Source: Burkholderia glumae LMG 2196 = ATCC 33617
Lineage (GTDB): Bacteria; Pseudomonadota; Gammaproteobacteria; Burkholderiales; Burkholderiaceae
Assembly: GCF_000960995.1 (NCBI RefSeq)
Contig: NZ_CP009434.1
Location: forward strand, 1,302,001-1,366,000
DNA: 64,000 bases
Reading direction: 5' to 3'
In this document: positions 44,536-53,714 of the stretch, piece after piece
How the letters are laid out: each line of letters begins with the position of its first letter
How positions within the stretch are numbered: the first letter of the stretch is position 1
Made by a program: the position numbers and the translations under genes
The notes under the pieces: model-generated
The model's database searches: none
The model's input: the letters and a program-made list of their open reading frames with translations, nothing else
What the model was told of the DNA's origin: nothing

Positions 44536-44865
44536 ATGAAATCGCTCGTTTACGCCGCAGTTGCCGCTTCGATCCTCGCGGCTCCGGTTGCCTCGTTCGC
44601 CCAATCGAACTCGCAGCCGCTGACTCGCGCGGATGTGCGTGCCGATCTGATCCAACTGGAACAGCACGGCTACAACCCGGTGGCCAGCGACGCGCGATAC
44701 CCGCACGATATCCAGGCTGCGCAAGCGCGCGTGCAGCAATCGCAGCAGACGCTGACTCACGCCGACACCAGCGGTTACGGAGTGCAGCCGGTGGCCGGCT
44801 CGCAAGCTGGCCGCCGCGCCGTGACGGCGCCTAACCCGATCGACAGCGTTTATTTCGGTCACTGA
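44536..44865 (+). CDS. DUF4148 domain-containing exported protein
   Basis: A 109-residue periplasmic protein with signal peptide MKSLVYAAVAASILAAPVASFA. The mature DUF4148 motif reads LTRADVRADLIQLEQHGYNPVASDARYP, followed by a helical Gln-rich stretch (QAAQARVQQSQQTL) and a disordered tail. Proteins of this family are numerous in Burkholderia and often rise under stress or in host-like conditions; function unknown. A strong CGGAGGT ribosome site and AT-rich promoter area suggest high expression. Confidence 0.9.
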   Translation: MKSLVYAAVAASILAAPVASFAQSNSQPLTRADVRADLIQLEQHGYNPVASDARYPHDIQAAQARVQQSQQTLTHADTSGYGVQPVAGSQAGRRAVTAPNPIDSVYFGH

Positions 44866-45168
44866 GCCGACGGCTGGGCGACAGGGCTCGTTCGCTGACT
44901 GCGGGGCTGCCCTGGCGCCATCGAGACAATGCGACGACACGGACGGCGCGATCAGGTCCTGCCTCGTCGCGTATTCGCAGATTGGATGTGAAGTCCGCCG
45001 GGTGATAACGCTCGGGCGGGCCTTGCCCTCACCACATCTCCGCCGCCGCGCCACGGCGGCTTTGCCCGGACGCGTCGCGGCCGGGCGTTTTTGCGGCTGC
45101 TTCAGGACCTGCAAGAAGGACGGGGCCGTGATGTCACCGTCCTGGCCGGCCTGCGCGGGATAGGCGGC
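44866..45168. other. Intergenic region with terminator
   Basis: Between DUF4148 and the convergent CBS-domain gene. Apart from the hairpin at 45064 nothing was recognised. Confidence 0.5.
45064..45092 (+). terminator. Probable terminator downstream of the DUF4148 gene
   Basis: Stem GCCCGG (45064-45069) / CCGGGC (45081-45086) with an 11-nt loop that can pair further, followed by GTTTTT. Confidence 0.6.
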
Positions 45169-45633
45169 CTATTCGGCGCCCGAGTCGATCGGCGTGCCGT
45201 GGATGTAGTGTTCGAGCTGGCTGATCATGTATTGCTGATCGGCGATCACGCTCTTCACCAAGTCCCCGATCGAGATCACGCCCACCAGCTTGCCGCCGTC
45301 GAGCACTGGCAGATGGCGTACGCGGTGCTCGGTCATCAGCGCCATGCACTGGTCGCTGGTCTGCGAGGGTTCCACGTAGCGCACCTTCATGGTCATGATT
45401 TCCTCGATGCGCGTTGCCTTCGACGAGCGCTCGAGCAGCACGACCTTGCGCGCATAGTCGCGCTCCGTGACGATGCCGACGATGTCGTTGCCTTCCGTCA
45501 CGACGAGCGCGCCGACGCTCTTGATAGCCATCAGTTTCAGCGCGTCGTAGACGGATTCGTCCTTGCCGATCGTGTACACCGTTCGGCCGGCCTCGGGCTT
45601 TGATTTGAGAATATTCGCGACGGTTGTGCTCAT
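45169..45633 (-). CDS. Two-CBS-domain protein
   Basis: A 154-residue cytosolic protein made of a tandem CBS pair (Bateman module). The first repeat is about residues 15-70 (YDALKLMAIKSVGALVVTEGNDIVGIVTERDYARKV) and the second about 80-140 (IMTMKVRYVEPSQTSDQCMALM, LPVLDGGKLVGVISIGDLVK). It ends with a helix (YMISQLEHYIHG). CBS pairs bind AMP, ATP or SAM and act as energy sensors. No catalytic domain; stand-alone members of this type are common in beta-proteobacteria. Divergent from ribA with 150 bp between. Confidence 0.93.
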   Translation of the reverse strand: MSTTVANILKSKPEAGRTVYTIGKDESVYDALKLMAIKSVGALVVTEGNDIVGIVTERDYARKVVLLERSSKATRIEEIMTMKVRYVEPSQTSDQCMALMTEHRVRHLPVLDGGKLVGVISIGDLVKSVIADQQYMISQLEHYIHGTPIDSGAE

Positions 45634-45784
45634 ACGATCTCCGGAAACCGGGCGTCAGACAGGCCCGAAGGAACCAGTATAGAGACGTTCGCGCCCCATG
45701 GACGGGGTGCAGAACGCATAACGTAGATTAGCGGTAAACTCCGCCTGCGCGCTACTCCAAACATCCCTTAACTCCGAATTCCTG

Positions 45785-46441
45785 ATGTTTTCCATGCCTT
45801 CGCATCCCGTATTGCCCCCGGCCAACGAGCATCCGGCCGACGAGCCCGTGACGCTCGTCGCGTCGGCATCTTTGCCGACGCGCTATGGCGTATTCACGTC
45901 TCATGCATTTCGCGTCGACGGTAGCCAGGCCGAACATCTGGCACTCGTGGTGGGCGACGTCGCCGGGCGGCAACCGGTGCTGACGCGGCTGCATTCGGAG
46001 TGCCTGACGGGCGACGTGTTCGGCTCGTATCGCTGCGATTGCGGCGAGCAACTCGATCTTGCACTGCGCAATATCGTCGCCGAAGGTCGCGGCGTCCTGC
46101 TGTACCTGCGCGGCCACGAAGGTCGCGGCATTGGCCTGAGCAACAAGATTCGCGCATACGCGCTGCAGGAGCAGGGGCGCGATACGGTCGAGGCGAATCG
46201 CGACCTCGGGCTGCCCGACGACGCGCGCGAGTACGACTCGGCCGCGGCGATCCTGCGGATTCTCGGCGTCACCTCGGTGCGGCTGATGAGCAACAACCCT
46301 AAGAAGTTCGACACGCTGGTGGCGCACGGCATTCCCGTTTGCGAACGCGTGGCGCTGCCGGTGCCGATGCGCGACGAGAACGAGCGGTATATCCGGACCA
46401 AACAGGCCAAGTTCGGGCATTACTTCGACGAGAACGAATAA
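45785..46441 (+). CDS. ribA: GTP cyclohydrolase II
   Basis: A 218-residue enzyme of riboflavin synthesis that opens GTP to a diaminopyrimidine phosphate, formate and pyrophosphate. Zinc ligands Cys73, Cys84 and Cys86 are in [19 protein letters not shown]; the catalytic region has [21 protein letters not shown] and [14 protein letters not shown]. Full length as a single-domain RibA; the bifunctional RibBA is usually a different gene in these bacteria. Two starts are possible (45785 or the ATG at 45794). A GC hairpin follows at 46450. Confidence 0.95.
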   Translation: MFSMPSHPVLPPANEHPADEPVTLVASASLPTRYGVFTSHAFRVDGSQAEHLALVVGDVAGRQPVLTRLHSECLTGDVFGSYRCDCGEQLDLALRNIVAEGRGVLLYLRGHEGRGIGLSNKIRAYALQEQGRDTVEANRDLGLPDDAREYDSAAAILRILGVTSVRLMSNNPKKFDTLVAHGIPVCERVALPVPMRDENERYIRTKQAKFGHYFDENE

Positions 46442-46449
46442 CCGTTTCC

Positions 46450-46472
46450 GGGCCCCCAGCGGGGCCCTTGTC
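46450..46472 (+). terminator. Possible terminator of ribA
   Basis: Seven-bp GC stem (46450-46456 with 46461-46467), 4-nt loop, then TTGTC; the T-run is weak. Confidence 0.5.
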
Positions 46473-46756
46473 GTATCTGGGCAGAGGCGCCGGCGTGCCT
46501 GACTGGCAAGGCATCGATGTATCGTCCGATGAAGACCTGCTCAGCCCGTAACGGATGAAATGACGATGAGCGCGAAGTGGACGAAGTCATCAAGCGACGT
46601 TCACGACGATATCTGAACGAGAACTGATGCACGTGGCCTGTCATCTAACACGCATAGCTAACCCTATGCCTCAGGCCGCGATGCAATCCGGTGACGGCAG
46701 CTCGTGTTGGCCGCGCTGATTTCCTGGGGAGCCTAGGCTGGCGGGTCAGCGAGCCG
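46473..46756. other. Intergenic region, no gene recognised
   Basis: Lower-GC, non-coding stretch before the dihydrofolate-reductase relic. No repeat or RNA structure recognised. Confidence 0.45.
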
Positions 46757-46940
46757 TGCTTGTCGCGGCGATGGCAGCAAATCGCGTCGCCGGACTTGGA
46801 AGCGATATTCCATGGAGGATTCCCCGCGAACAGAAGCGCTTTCGAGAGCTGACAATGAACCAACTCGTCATGCCCTGCGAGGTTGAACGGCAGAACATCG
46901 GTGATGGCCGTGTCCGATGCCCCCGGCCGAGCGTCAGCGT
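46757..46940 (+). pseudogene. Dihydrofolate reductase (folA-like) remnant
   Basis: The plus-strand translation reads VLVAAMAANRVAGLGSDIPW then RIPREQKRFRELTM, the unmistakable N-terminus of DHFR (ISLIVAMA.NRVIG....IPW..P.DLKRFRELTMG). Similarity then fades: the normal VIMGRKTFESIGRPLP region appears as VMPCEVERQNIGDGR and no C-terminal half is found. There is no start codon or ribosome site directly ahead. A decayed gene copy. Confidence 0.6.
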
Positions 46941-47073
46941 TTCGCCGATCGTCGGCAGTGCGACTCGCTCATCACTCGTGCCCCGGTCGAGCACACGGGC
47001 CGCTGCCCGAACGCCGCGGAAAGGTACGTCGTTGCCTCGCACGGCCCTCCGCCATATCACGGCATGAAGCACC

Positions 47074-47550
47074 TCACGGTTTGAGCGGGGCTCGGCTTTG
47101 TTCGTTGTTCAAATGAACGAACTTGCTCAGCAGACGCATCAGATCGCGCGCGTCCTCTTCCTCCATCTCTTCGAAGAGCGTGTTCTTCAGGTCGCGCACC
47201 AACGGCATGAGCGTGGCAATCAAGGCCTTGCCCTCAGGGGTGAGCAGAAGGCGACGCTGCCGCCTCGGCAGCAGCTCACGCACGATCCACCCCTTGCTCT
47301 CCAGGCGTGCGGCGATGTCGGCGGTGGTCGAGGTGTCGAGCGCCACCTTTTGCGCGAGCGTGACCTGATCCAGGCCGGGGCACTCGTCGAGCATGCGCAG
47401 GACGGCGTACTGCACCGGTGTAACGTCGCGCCCCAGCTTTTCGTAGAACATGGCAACCGCGATCTGATGGGCGCGGCGGATCAAATGACCAGGCTCCTCG
47501 TAGAGATCCGGTGGCAGCGGCGACTCATTCGGAGCGTTCCGTTTTTTCAT
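47074..47550 (-). CDS. MarR-family regulator, divergent from vanAB
   Basis: A 158-residue winged-helix regulator starting MKKRNAPNESPLPPDLYEEP. Core: HLIRRAHQIAVAMFYEKLGRDVTPVQYAVLRML, TLAQKVALDTSTTADIAARLESKGWIVRE, RRQRRLLLTPEGKAL. It ends with a dimerisation helix. The start is the ATG at 47548-47550; the open frame upstream lacks coding features. It is divergent from the Rieske oxygenase gene, and a perfect 12-bp-arm palindrome (47652-47678) lies between, so it very likely represses the vanAB-like genes until an aromatic acid binds. Confidence 0.92.
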   Translation of the reverse strand: MKKRNAPNESPLPPDLYEEPGHLIRRAHQIAVAMFYEKLGRDVTPVQYAVLRMLDECPGLDQVTLAQKVALDTSTTADIAARLESKGWIVRELLPRRQRRLLLTPEGKALIATLMPLVRDLKNTLFEEMEEEDARDLMRLLSKFVHLNNEQSRAPLKP

Positions 47551-47651
47551 GGCAAGGACGAGTAGTGCCTGTTTGGCCGGGTTGCTTGCAATAGGCTCTG
47601 CGTTGAGGGAAAACCAGTATACCGCGCTCCTTGTTGATCCCTCTGGCGATG

Positions 47652-47678
47652 AGTACACTGAATCATATTCAGTGTACT
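47652..47678. promoter_or_regulatory. MarR operator between the regulator and vanA
   Basis: Perfect inverted repeat with 12-bp arms (AGTACACTGAAT at 47652-47663 and its complement at 47667-47678) around CAT, and a further ACTGAAT copy to the right. It is placed about 60 nt before vanA and 100 nt before the MarR gene. Confidence 0.8.
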
Positions 47679-47736
47679 GAATTTAATGATCGCATGGCAG
47701 GCGTGCAGGACCGACTAGCACGGACAGGAGACGGAG

Positions 47737-48816
47737 ATGTTTTTGAAGAATGCGTGGTACGTGGCGTGCACGCCCGATGAGATTGAAACCGGGCCGCTCG
47801 GTCGCAAGATCTGCGGCGAATCGATCGTGTTTTTCCGAGGCGAGCGCGGCGAGGTGGTTGCGCTCGAGGATTTCTGTCCCCACCGTGGCGCGCCGCTTTC
47901 ACTCGGCTTTGTCCGTGACGGACGGCTCGTGTGCGGCTATCACGGGCTCGAGATGGGTTGCGACGGGAAGGTGGCAGGGATGCCCGGTCAGCGGGTGGGA
48001 GGCTTTCCGGCAGCCCGGCGTTATGCTGCGGTCGAACGCAGCGGATTCATCTGGGTATGGCCCGGCGACGCATCGCATGCGGACCCCGCCCGGCTCCATC
48101 ACTTGCCATGGGCCGAAGATCCGGCGTGGGCATACGGTGGCGGGCTGTACCACATTCACTGCGACTACCGGCTGATGATCGACAATCTGATGGACCTGAC
48201 GCACGAAACGTATGTCCATGCGAGCAGTATCGGCCAGAAAGAGATCGACGAGGCGCCGCCCAAAACCGTCAGCCGGGGCGACGAGGTCATCACCAGCCGT
48301 TTCATGCACAACATCGGCGCACCACCTTTCTGGAAGATGGCGCTGCGCGGCAATGGCCTTGCGGACGACGTGCCCGTCGATCGCTGGCAAATCTGCCGCT
48401 TCACGCCGCCGAGCCACGTCATGATCGAGGTCGGCGTCGCGCACGCCGGCAATGGCGGCTACGATGCGCCGGCCGAACTCAAGGCGTCGTCAATCGTCGT
48501 CGATTTCATTACACCCGAGACGGAAACCTCGATCTGGTATTTCTGGGGCATGGCGCGTAATTTCCGGCCGGACGACGCCGAACTGACCGCGCAGATCCGG
48601 GAGGGCCAGGGCAAGATCTTCGCCGAGGATCTCGAGATGCTGGAGCGCCAGCAGCAGAACCTGCTGGCCTGGCCGGATCGTCAATTGCTGAAGCTCAATA
48701 TCGATGCGGGCGGCGTTCTCTCCCGCAAGGTCATCGACCGCCTGCTGGCAGAGGAGCGTGCATTGCCCGCCGGACGTCCGGTGGTGCCGATCGTGCCGAC
48801 CAGGGAGGCATCGTGA
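47737..48816 (+). CDS. vanA: Rieske aromatic oxygenase, vanillate O-demethylase oxygenase type
   Basis: A 359-residue terminal oxygenase. Rieske [2Fe-2S] ligands are Cys47/His49 (CPHRGAPLS) and Cys66/His69 (CGYHGLEM). The mononuclear iron site is in NLMDLTHETYVH (His156, His161). Length and N-terminus (MFLKNAWYVACTPDEI) fit VanA, which demethylates vanillate to protocatechuate plus formaldehyde. Related O-demethylases act on other methoxybenzoates or phthalate, so the exact substrate is open. Its stop overlaps vanB by 4 bp, and the MarR operator lies directly upstream. Confidence 0.93.
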   Translation: MFLKNAWYVACTPDEIETGPLGRKICGESIVFFRGERGEVVALEDFCPHRGAPLSLGFVRDGRLVCGYHGLEMGCDGKVAGMPGQRVGGFPAARRYAAVERSGFIWVWPGDASHADPARLHHLPWAEDPAWAYGGGLYHIHCDYRLMIDNLMDLTHETYVHASSIGQKEIDEAPPKTVSRGDEVITSRFMHNIGAPPFWKMALRGNGLADDVPVDRWQICRFTPPSHVMIEVGVAHAGNGGYDAPAELKASSIVVDFITPETETSIWYFWGMARNFRPDDAELTAQIREGQGKIFAEDLEMLERQQQNLLAWPDRQLLKLNIDAGGVLSRKVIDRLLAEERALPAGRPVVPIVPTREAS

Positions 48817-49778
48817 GCGAGGCGACGTTGATCGTCGAGGTCGTGCGCAAATGGGACGAGGCACGCGGCATCTGCGGTTTCGAACTGAGGCGCCCGGACC
48901 GTGCGCCGCTGCCCGGCTTCAGCGCAGGTGCGCATATCGACGTCCATCTGCCCGGCGGAATCGTGCGTCAATATTCGCTATGCAGCAGCCCGGCACGCAA
49001 CGACCGCTATGAAATTGCGGTGCTGCGTGACGAGCGCGGTCGCGGAGGATCGATGGCGATCCACGACCACGTGCACGAAGGCGACCAGATCCGAATCGGT
49101 GCTCCCCGCAACCATTTTCCGCTCGAACTTCGCGCGGCCCGGCATCTGCTGCTGGCCGGGGGGATCGGCGTCACGCCGCTCCTGTCGATGGCCGAGCATC
49201 TGCACGCGCTCGGGGCGTCGTTCGAGATGCACTACTGTACGCGCTCACGTGATCGGACCGCGTTCGCGCAACGGCTGGCCGGATCGGCGTATCACGATCA
49301 TGTGCAGATCCATTTCGATGACGCGGGCGAGCATCAGGCGTTCGAACTCGACCAGGTGCTCGCGGCAGCGGCAGCCGATACCCATCTCTATGTTTGCGGT
49401 CCGCGCGGCTTCATGGAGGCGGCGCTCGCCGCGGCGCGTGCGCATGGCTGGCCAGACGAGCGGCTGCATTACGAGTTTTTTTCCGGTGCGGTGGCGGATT
49501 CGGCCGAGGATGGAGCGTTCCAGGTCCGGGTGGCGAGCAGCGGGGCCGTGATCGACGTGCCGGCGGGATGCTCGATCGTCGATGCGCTCGCAAAGCACGG
49601 CGTCGAAGTGCTGACCTCGTGCGAGCAGGGCGTTTGCGGCACGTGCATGACGCGTGTGCTCGAAGGGCAGCCCGATCATCGGGACAGCTATCTGACCGAT
49701 GAGGAGAAGGCGGCGGGCGAGTACCTCATGCCGTGCTGCTCACGAGCGAAATCCGCCCTGCTGGTGCTCGATCTGTAG
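48813..49778 (+). CDS. vanB: Vanillate O-demethylase reductase-type oxidoreductase
   Basis: A 321-residue electron-transfer partner. FMN-binding reductase domain (FSAGAHIDVHLPGGIVRQYSLC), NAD-binding domain (HLLLAGGIGVTPLLSMAEHL), and a C-terminal plant-type [2Fe-2S] ferredoxin with CEQGVCGTCMTRVLEG and a final Cys in LMPCCS. This FMN-NAD-ferredoxin order is that of class IA reductases such as VanB and phthalate dioxygenase reductase. Translation is coupled to vanA by a 4-bp overlap. Supplies electrons from NADH to the Rieske oxygenase. Confidence 0.94.
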   Translation: MSEATLIVEVVRKWDEARGICGFELRRPDRAPLPGFSAGAHIDVHLPGGIVRQYSLCSSPARNDRYEIAVLRDERGRGGSMAIHDHVHEGDQIRIGAPRNHFPLELRAARHLLLAGGIGVTPLLSMAEHLHALGASFEMHYCTRSRDRTAFAQRLAGSAYHDHVQIHFDDAGEHQAFELDQVLAAAAADTHLYVCGPRGFMEAALAAARAHGWPDERLHYEFFSGAVADSAEDGAFQVRVASSGAVIDVPAGCSIVDALAKHGVEVLTSCEQGVCGTCMTRVLEGQPDHRDSYLTDEEKAAGEYLMPCCSRAKSALLVLDL

Positions 49779-49863
49779 ATTCTTGCCGTCCCGGGCTGCA
49801 ACGGCGCCCACCGCGCCGTGCCGACGCCCGGGAGCGCGCCGGGTTGTGTCGCGTCGTGAGGAA

Positions 49864-50331
49864 TTAGCTCGAGACCGGCAGCAGATTCGAGGATTTCAGC
49901 TCTCGCAGCGACAGGTTCGAACGGATGCTGGCGACGCCGGGCAGGTGTCTCAGGACTTTTTCGACGAAGCGGCTGTAGTCGTCGAGGTCGCGGGCAACGA
50001 CCATCAGCAGGAAGTCGGCTTCGCCGGTCGTGTTGTGGCAGGACAGGACGTTCGGGCTGCTTTGCACGGCCAGTTGGAACGCCTGCGTGACCTTCTCGTC
50101 GTGCTGCGTGCAGACCAGCTGAACGAAGGCCATGACCCCTAGCCCGAGTTTTCGGCGATTCAACACGGCCTGATAGCCTTCGATGATCCCGCAGTCCTCC
50201 AGGCGCTTGAGGCGGCGCCAGCACGGCGTTTCGCTCATCGAAAGCTGGGCGGCGAGCTTGGCATTGGACAAGCGCCCATCCTTTTGCAGCCGATTCAGGA
50301 TCTCGGCGTCTACACTATCAATTTCCGGCAT
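49864..50331 (-). CDS. Lrp/AsnC-family transcriptional regulator
   Basis: A 155-residue regulator. N-terminal [48 protein letters not shown]-terminal RAM ligand domain: [29 protein letters not shown], with the G-x-x-D motif that binds amino acids and makes the octamer. Divergent from the zinc alcohol dehydrogenase gene; a palindrome ATATCG-A-CGATAT (50351-50363) and further AATATC halves lie in the shared promoter region. It probably controls the ADH gene and itself. Confidence 0.94.
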   Translation of the reverse strand: MPEIDSVDAEILNRLQKDGRLSNAKLAAQLSMSETPCWRRLKRLEDCGIIEGYQAVLNRRKLGLGVMAFVQLVCTQHDEKVTQAFQLAVQSSPNVLSCHNTTGEADFLLMVVARDLDDYSRFVEKVLRHLPGVASIRSNLSLRELKSSNLLPVSS

Positions 50332-50350
50332 GGAGAGGGTCTCTTTCTAA

Positions 50351-50363
50351 ATATCGACGATAT
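50351..50363. promoter_or_regulatory. Palindrome in the Lrp/ADH divergent promoter
   Basis: Thirteen-bp palindrome ATATCG (50351-50356), A, CGATAT (50358-50363), 20 nt ahead of the Lrp-type regulator start. AATATC halves recur to the right. Confidence 0.55.
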
Positions 50364-50471
50364 CTGAAAGACAATATCAAAAATTGGCCTGATGCGAGAG
50401 GATTCGGCAAGACAATTTTTTTCTGCCGGTCGATAATGAGCGGACCCAAGCCCGCCACGTCAGGAGCACCC

Positions 50472-51512
50472 ATGAAAGCCGTCATGTTCGAATCCTTCGG
50501 TGAACGCCCCAAGCTCGTCAGCCTGCGTGATCCTTCACCGGAAACGCATGGGGTCGTCATCAAGGTGCAGGCGACCGGCGTTTGCCGCAGCGACTGGCAT
50601 GGCTGGGTCGGCCACGATACCGACATCGAGCTGCCCCACGTTCCCGGCCATGAACTGGCCGGCACCATTGAAGCCGTCGGCAAGGATGTCAGCCAATGGC
50701 AGGTCGGCGACCGCGTGACCGTTCCTTTCGTCGGCGGCTGCGGTTCATGTCCCGAGTGCCATGCCGGCCATCAGCAGGTCTGCCACTCCCAGTTTCAGCC
50801 AGGCTTCACGCATTGGGGCTCCTTCGCGGAATACGTGTCGATCCACCGGGCGGACCTCAATCTCGTGGCGCTGCCCGAGTCCATCACCTTCGCCACGGCG
50901 GCCTCGCTCGGCTGCCGGTTCGTGACGTCCTTCCGCGCCGTCGTCGATCAGGGCAAGGTGACTGCTGGCCAATGGGTGGCCGTGCACGGCTGCGGCGGGG
51001 TGGGCCTCTCGGCGATCATGATCGCGAATGCGCTGGGCGCCAACGTCGTGGCGGTAGACATTGCCGAAGACAAGCTCGCGCTGGCCAAGCGCCTGGGCGC
51101 CGCAGCCACCATCGATGCCAAATCCGTGGCCGATGTGCCCGAGGCCGTGATGGAGGTCACGGGAGGCGGCGCGCACGTCTCGCTCGATGCGCTCGGCTCA
51201 CCCGTGACCTGTTTCAATTCGATTCAGAACCTGCGTCGCCGCGGCAAGCACGTACAGGTGGGCTTGATGCTGGGTGAGCACAGCACGCCCTCGGTGCCGA
51301 TGAGCAAGATCGTGGGGTGGGAGCTGGAGGTGCTCGGCAGCCACGGCATGCAGGCTCATCGTTACGATGCGATGATGCCGATGATCCTCGCGGGCAAGCT
51401 GAAGCCGGAGCTGTTGGTCGGCAAGGAGATCAGCCTTGAGGAGTCGATCGATGCGCTGATGTCCATGGACAAGTTCCAAGGCACCGGCACTACCGTTGTC
51501 ACCCGGTTTTAG
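50472..51512 (+). CDS. Zinc-dependent alcohol dehydrogenase
   Basis: A 346-residue MDR-family enzyme. The start at [10 protein letters not shown] (50472) is preferred over the in-frame ATG at 50436. Catalytic zinc ligands are Cys38 ([10 protein letters not shown]) and His60/Glu61 (GHELAG). Structural zinc Cys 90, 93, 96 and 104 are in [17 protein letters not shown]. The NAD fold is [21 protein letters not shown]. Substrate unknown; members with [10 protein letters not shown] often act on short or aromatic alcohols. Divergent from an Lrp/AsnC regulator, its likely controller. Confidence 0.94.
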   Translation: MKAVMFESFGERPKLVSLRDPSPETHGVVIKVQATGVCRSDWHGWVGHDTDIELPHVPGHELAGTIEAVGKDVSQWQVGDRVTVPFVGGCGSCPECHAGHQQVCHSQFQPGFTHWGSFAEYVSIHRADLNLVALPESITFATAASLGCRFVTSFRAVVDQGKVTAGQWVAVHGCGGVGLSAIMIANALGANVVAVDIAEDKLALAKRLGAAATIDAKSVADVPEAVMEVTGGGAHVSLDALGSPVTCFNSIQNLRRRGKHVQVGLMLGEHSTPSVPMSKIVGWELEVLGSHGMQAHRYDAMMPMILAGKLKPELLVGKEISLEESIDALMSMDKFQGTGTTVVTRF

Positions 51513-51675
51513 CCCCCGCATCCGCAGGAGCCAAGGTCTGCGGCCGATTGCCGACGCGCACTGGCAGCGCGCCATGCACGTACCCGGCGATCACGCGCTC
51601 GATGTGCGCACGGGCTGCCAGCGTCGCGATGAAGCGCTCGATGTCGCGTAACCCGTGGACGTGGAGACAGGACGC
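51505..51675 (-). pseudogene. Remnant of a calcineurin-like phosphoesterase
   Basis: Minus-strand translation includes HVHGLRDIERFIATLAARAH then IERVIAGYVHGALPVRVG. The end of cyclic-AMP phosphodiesterase-like proteins typically reads '...F..L.....ERV.CGH.H.....R.G'; here the metal-binding GH is GY. Only about 55 residues of the C-terminus are left, directly downstream of a LysR gene. Tentative. Confidence 0.35.
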
Positions 51676-51719
51676 GCCCGTGTCGCGAACGGCGGAACGC
51701 CGGTCCGGCCTCGCCGCGT

Positions 51720-52604
51720 TCAGTCCACCCGCAGCGCCCACAGCGCGTCGAGCACGTGCCGTGTCGCCAGCTCCGCCGCGCCGGCGCGATGGGCGATGCC
51801 GAGTTCGCGCCACAGCGCGGGGCGCAGCGGGCGCATCGCGATGCGCGCGTCCGGTGGCGGCGAGCCGGCCTCGTGCGGCAGCAGCGTGGCCCCGTAGCCG
51901 GCTGCCACCAGGCTCTTGATCGCGTCGTTGTAGTTCAGCTCGATGCGCGGCGCCGGCTGATGGCCGCCGGCGGCGAACCATTCGGCAGTCTGCCGCGACA
52001 GGCGCGTGGTGGCGTCGTTGAGGATCAGCGGCTGCGCGGCGAGCCAGGCCGGCGTCACACTGGGCGGCAGGCCCCAGTCGGCGGGCAGGAATGCCACCAC
52101 CGGGTCGCGACGCCACGGCGCGATCGTCAGCCCCGCCACGGCGGCCTGCGGTAGCGCCACCAGCCCGATGTCCAGCGCGCCGTGCGTGAGCCGTTCGAGC
52201 GTGTCGCGCGAGGTCAGCACGGCGATCTGCACGTCGATGTCGGGATGGTCGCGCCGCAGTCGCGCGAGCACCTGCGGCAGCAGGTGCGCGAACGCGCCGG
52301 TGGATGCGCCTAGCCGCACCCGTCCGGCCAGTCCCTGCACTTGCCGCTCCACGTCGTCGAGCGTCGCCTCGACATCGGCGAGCAGCCGCCGCGCGCGCTC
52401 GATCAGCACCTCGCCGATCGCCGACGGCCGCACGTTGCCGCGCGTGCGGGACAGCAGCGGCGCGCCGATCCTGGCCTCGAGCTCCGAAACGTGCAGGCTG
52501 ATGGTGGGCGGCGCCAGGTGCAGCGATTGTGCGGCCGCCGCGAACGATCCGAGGTCCGCGATCGCGATTAGCGTGCGCAGGCGATCAAGACTGATTTCGC
52601 GCAT
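51720..52604 (-). CDS. LysR-family transcriptional regulator
   Basis: A 294-residue LysR protein starting MREISLDRLRTLIAIADLGS. The HTH is FAAAAQSLHLAPPTISLHVSELEARIGAPLLSRTRGNVRPS. The effector domain begins GRVRLGASTGAFAHLLPQVLARL and has ALDIGLVALPQAAVAGLTI. It is divergent from argC (132 bp between starts), with a T-N11-A type dyad GTTGA...TCAAC at 52641-52656, so control of argC or autoregulation is likely. Ligand unknown. Confidence 0.93.
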   Translation of the reverse strand: MREISLDRLRTLIAIADLGSFAAAAQSLHLAPPTISLHVSELEARIGAPLLSRTRGNVRPSAIGEVLIERARRLLADVEATLDDVERQVQGLAGRVRLGASTGAFAHLLPQVLARLRRDHPDIDVQIAVLTSRDTLERLTHGALDIGLVALPQAAVAGLTIAPWRRDPVVAFLPADWGLPPSVTPAWLAAQPLILNDATTRLSRQTAEWFAAGGHQPAPRIELNYNDAIKSLVAAGYGATLLPHEAGSPPPDARIAMRPLRPALWRELGIAHRAGAAELATRHVLDALWALRVD

Positions 52605-52640
52605 CGAAAAATTTTTTCGTTCAGAAAAAATGAAGCTCAT

Positions 52641-52656
52641 GTTGATGAAATTCAAC
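52641..52656. promoter_or_regulatory. LysR-type dyad between the regulator and argC
   Basis: GTTGA (52641-52645) and TCAAC (52652-52656), matching the T-N11-A rule, in the AT-rich divergent promoter region. Confidence 0.5.
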
Positions 52657-52735
52657 TTTTACAAGTCTAGCGTGCAGGCGATGATCGCGCTTCCCGTCGA
52701 TCGGACGGCGGGCGACACCTCGGAGCGAGACGAAC

Positions 52736-53665
52736 ATGAGCGAACCCATCGTATTCATCGACGGCGACCAGGGCACGACCGGCTTGCAGATCCACGAGCG
52801 GCTGCGGGGCCGGGCCGATCTGCGGCTCGCGACACTGGCGGCCGACGCACGCAAGGACCCCGCGCGGCGTGCAGAGGCGATCAACGCCTGTGACGTCGCG
52901 ATCCTCTGTCTGCCCGATGCGGCCGCGCGCGAGGCGGTCGGCTTCATCCGCAATCCCGCGGTGCGCGTCATCGACGCCAGCTCGGCACATCGTACCGATC
53001 CGGCCTGGGTCTACGGCTTTCCGGAAATGACGCCGGGGCAGGCGGCGCGGATCGCCGGGGCGCGGCGCGTGACCAATCCGGGCTGCTACCCGACCGGCGC
53101 GATCGGCCTGTTGCGCCCGTTGATCGAACACCGGTTGCTGCCGGCCGACTATCCGGTTGCGATCCATGCGGTGTCCGGGTATTCGGGGGGCGGCCGCGCG
53201 GCGGTGGAGGCGCACCAGGCGCCCGGCGGCGCGGCGCCGGCCTTTTGCCTTTACGGGCTCGGCCTGGCGCACAAGCATCCGCCCGAGATCCGCGAGCATG
53301 CCGGGCTCGCGCACCGGCCGCTGTTCGTGCCGGCCTATGCCGCCTATCGGCAGGGCATCGTGCTGAGCGTGCCGCTCGAGAGGCGCCTGCTGCCGGCCGG
53401 CGTGGACGGCGCGCGGCTGCAGGGCTGCCTTGCGCGGCACTACGCAGGGGCGCCTCATGTGCGCGTGCTGCCGCTCGCGGCGAGCCGCGAGATCGCGCAG
53501 CTGGACCCGCAGGCGCTGAACGGCACCGACGACATCGAGTTCGGCGTGTTCGTCAACGACGACTACGGCCACCTGCTGCTGACCGCGGTGTTCGACAACC
53601 TCGGCAAGGGCGCGGCCGGCGCGGCCGTGCAGAATCTCGAGCTGATGCTGCCGGCGCTGCGCTGA
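52736..53665 (+). CDS. argC: N-acetyl-gamma-glutamyl-phosphate reductase, short type
   Basis: A 309-residue enzyme of the second ArgC type (about 310 residues, as against about 350). It reduces N-acetylglutamyl phosphate to the semialdehyde in arginine synthesis. Motifs: [16 protein letters not shown] for [25 protein letters not shown], the catalytic Cys117 in NPGCYPTGA, and [15 protein letters not shown]. Starts [13 protein letters not shown]. Divergent from a LysR gene and convergent with the AHL synthase. These bacteria usually have a second argC, so this copy may be conditional. Confidence 0.94.
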   Translation: MSEPIVFIDGDQGTTGLQIHERLRGRADLRLATLAADARKDPARRAEAINACDVAILCLPDAAAREAVGFIRNPAVRVIDASSAHRTDPAWVYGFPEMTPGQAARIAGARRVTNPGCYPTGAIGLLRPLIEHRLLPADYPVAIHAVSGYSGGGRAAVEAHQAPGGAAPAFCLYGLGLAHKHPPEIREHAGLAHRPLFVPAYAAYRQGIVLSVPLERRLLPAGVDGARLQGCLARHYAGAPHVRVLPLAASREIAQLDPQALNGTDDIEFGVFVNDDYGHLLLTAVFDNLGKGAAGAAVQNLELMLPALR

Positions 53666-53714
53666 CTGGCCCCACGCGCGCGGCGGGCGGCAACGCCGTG
53701 CGGCTCGGGCAGCT

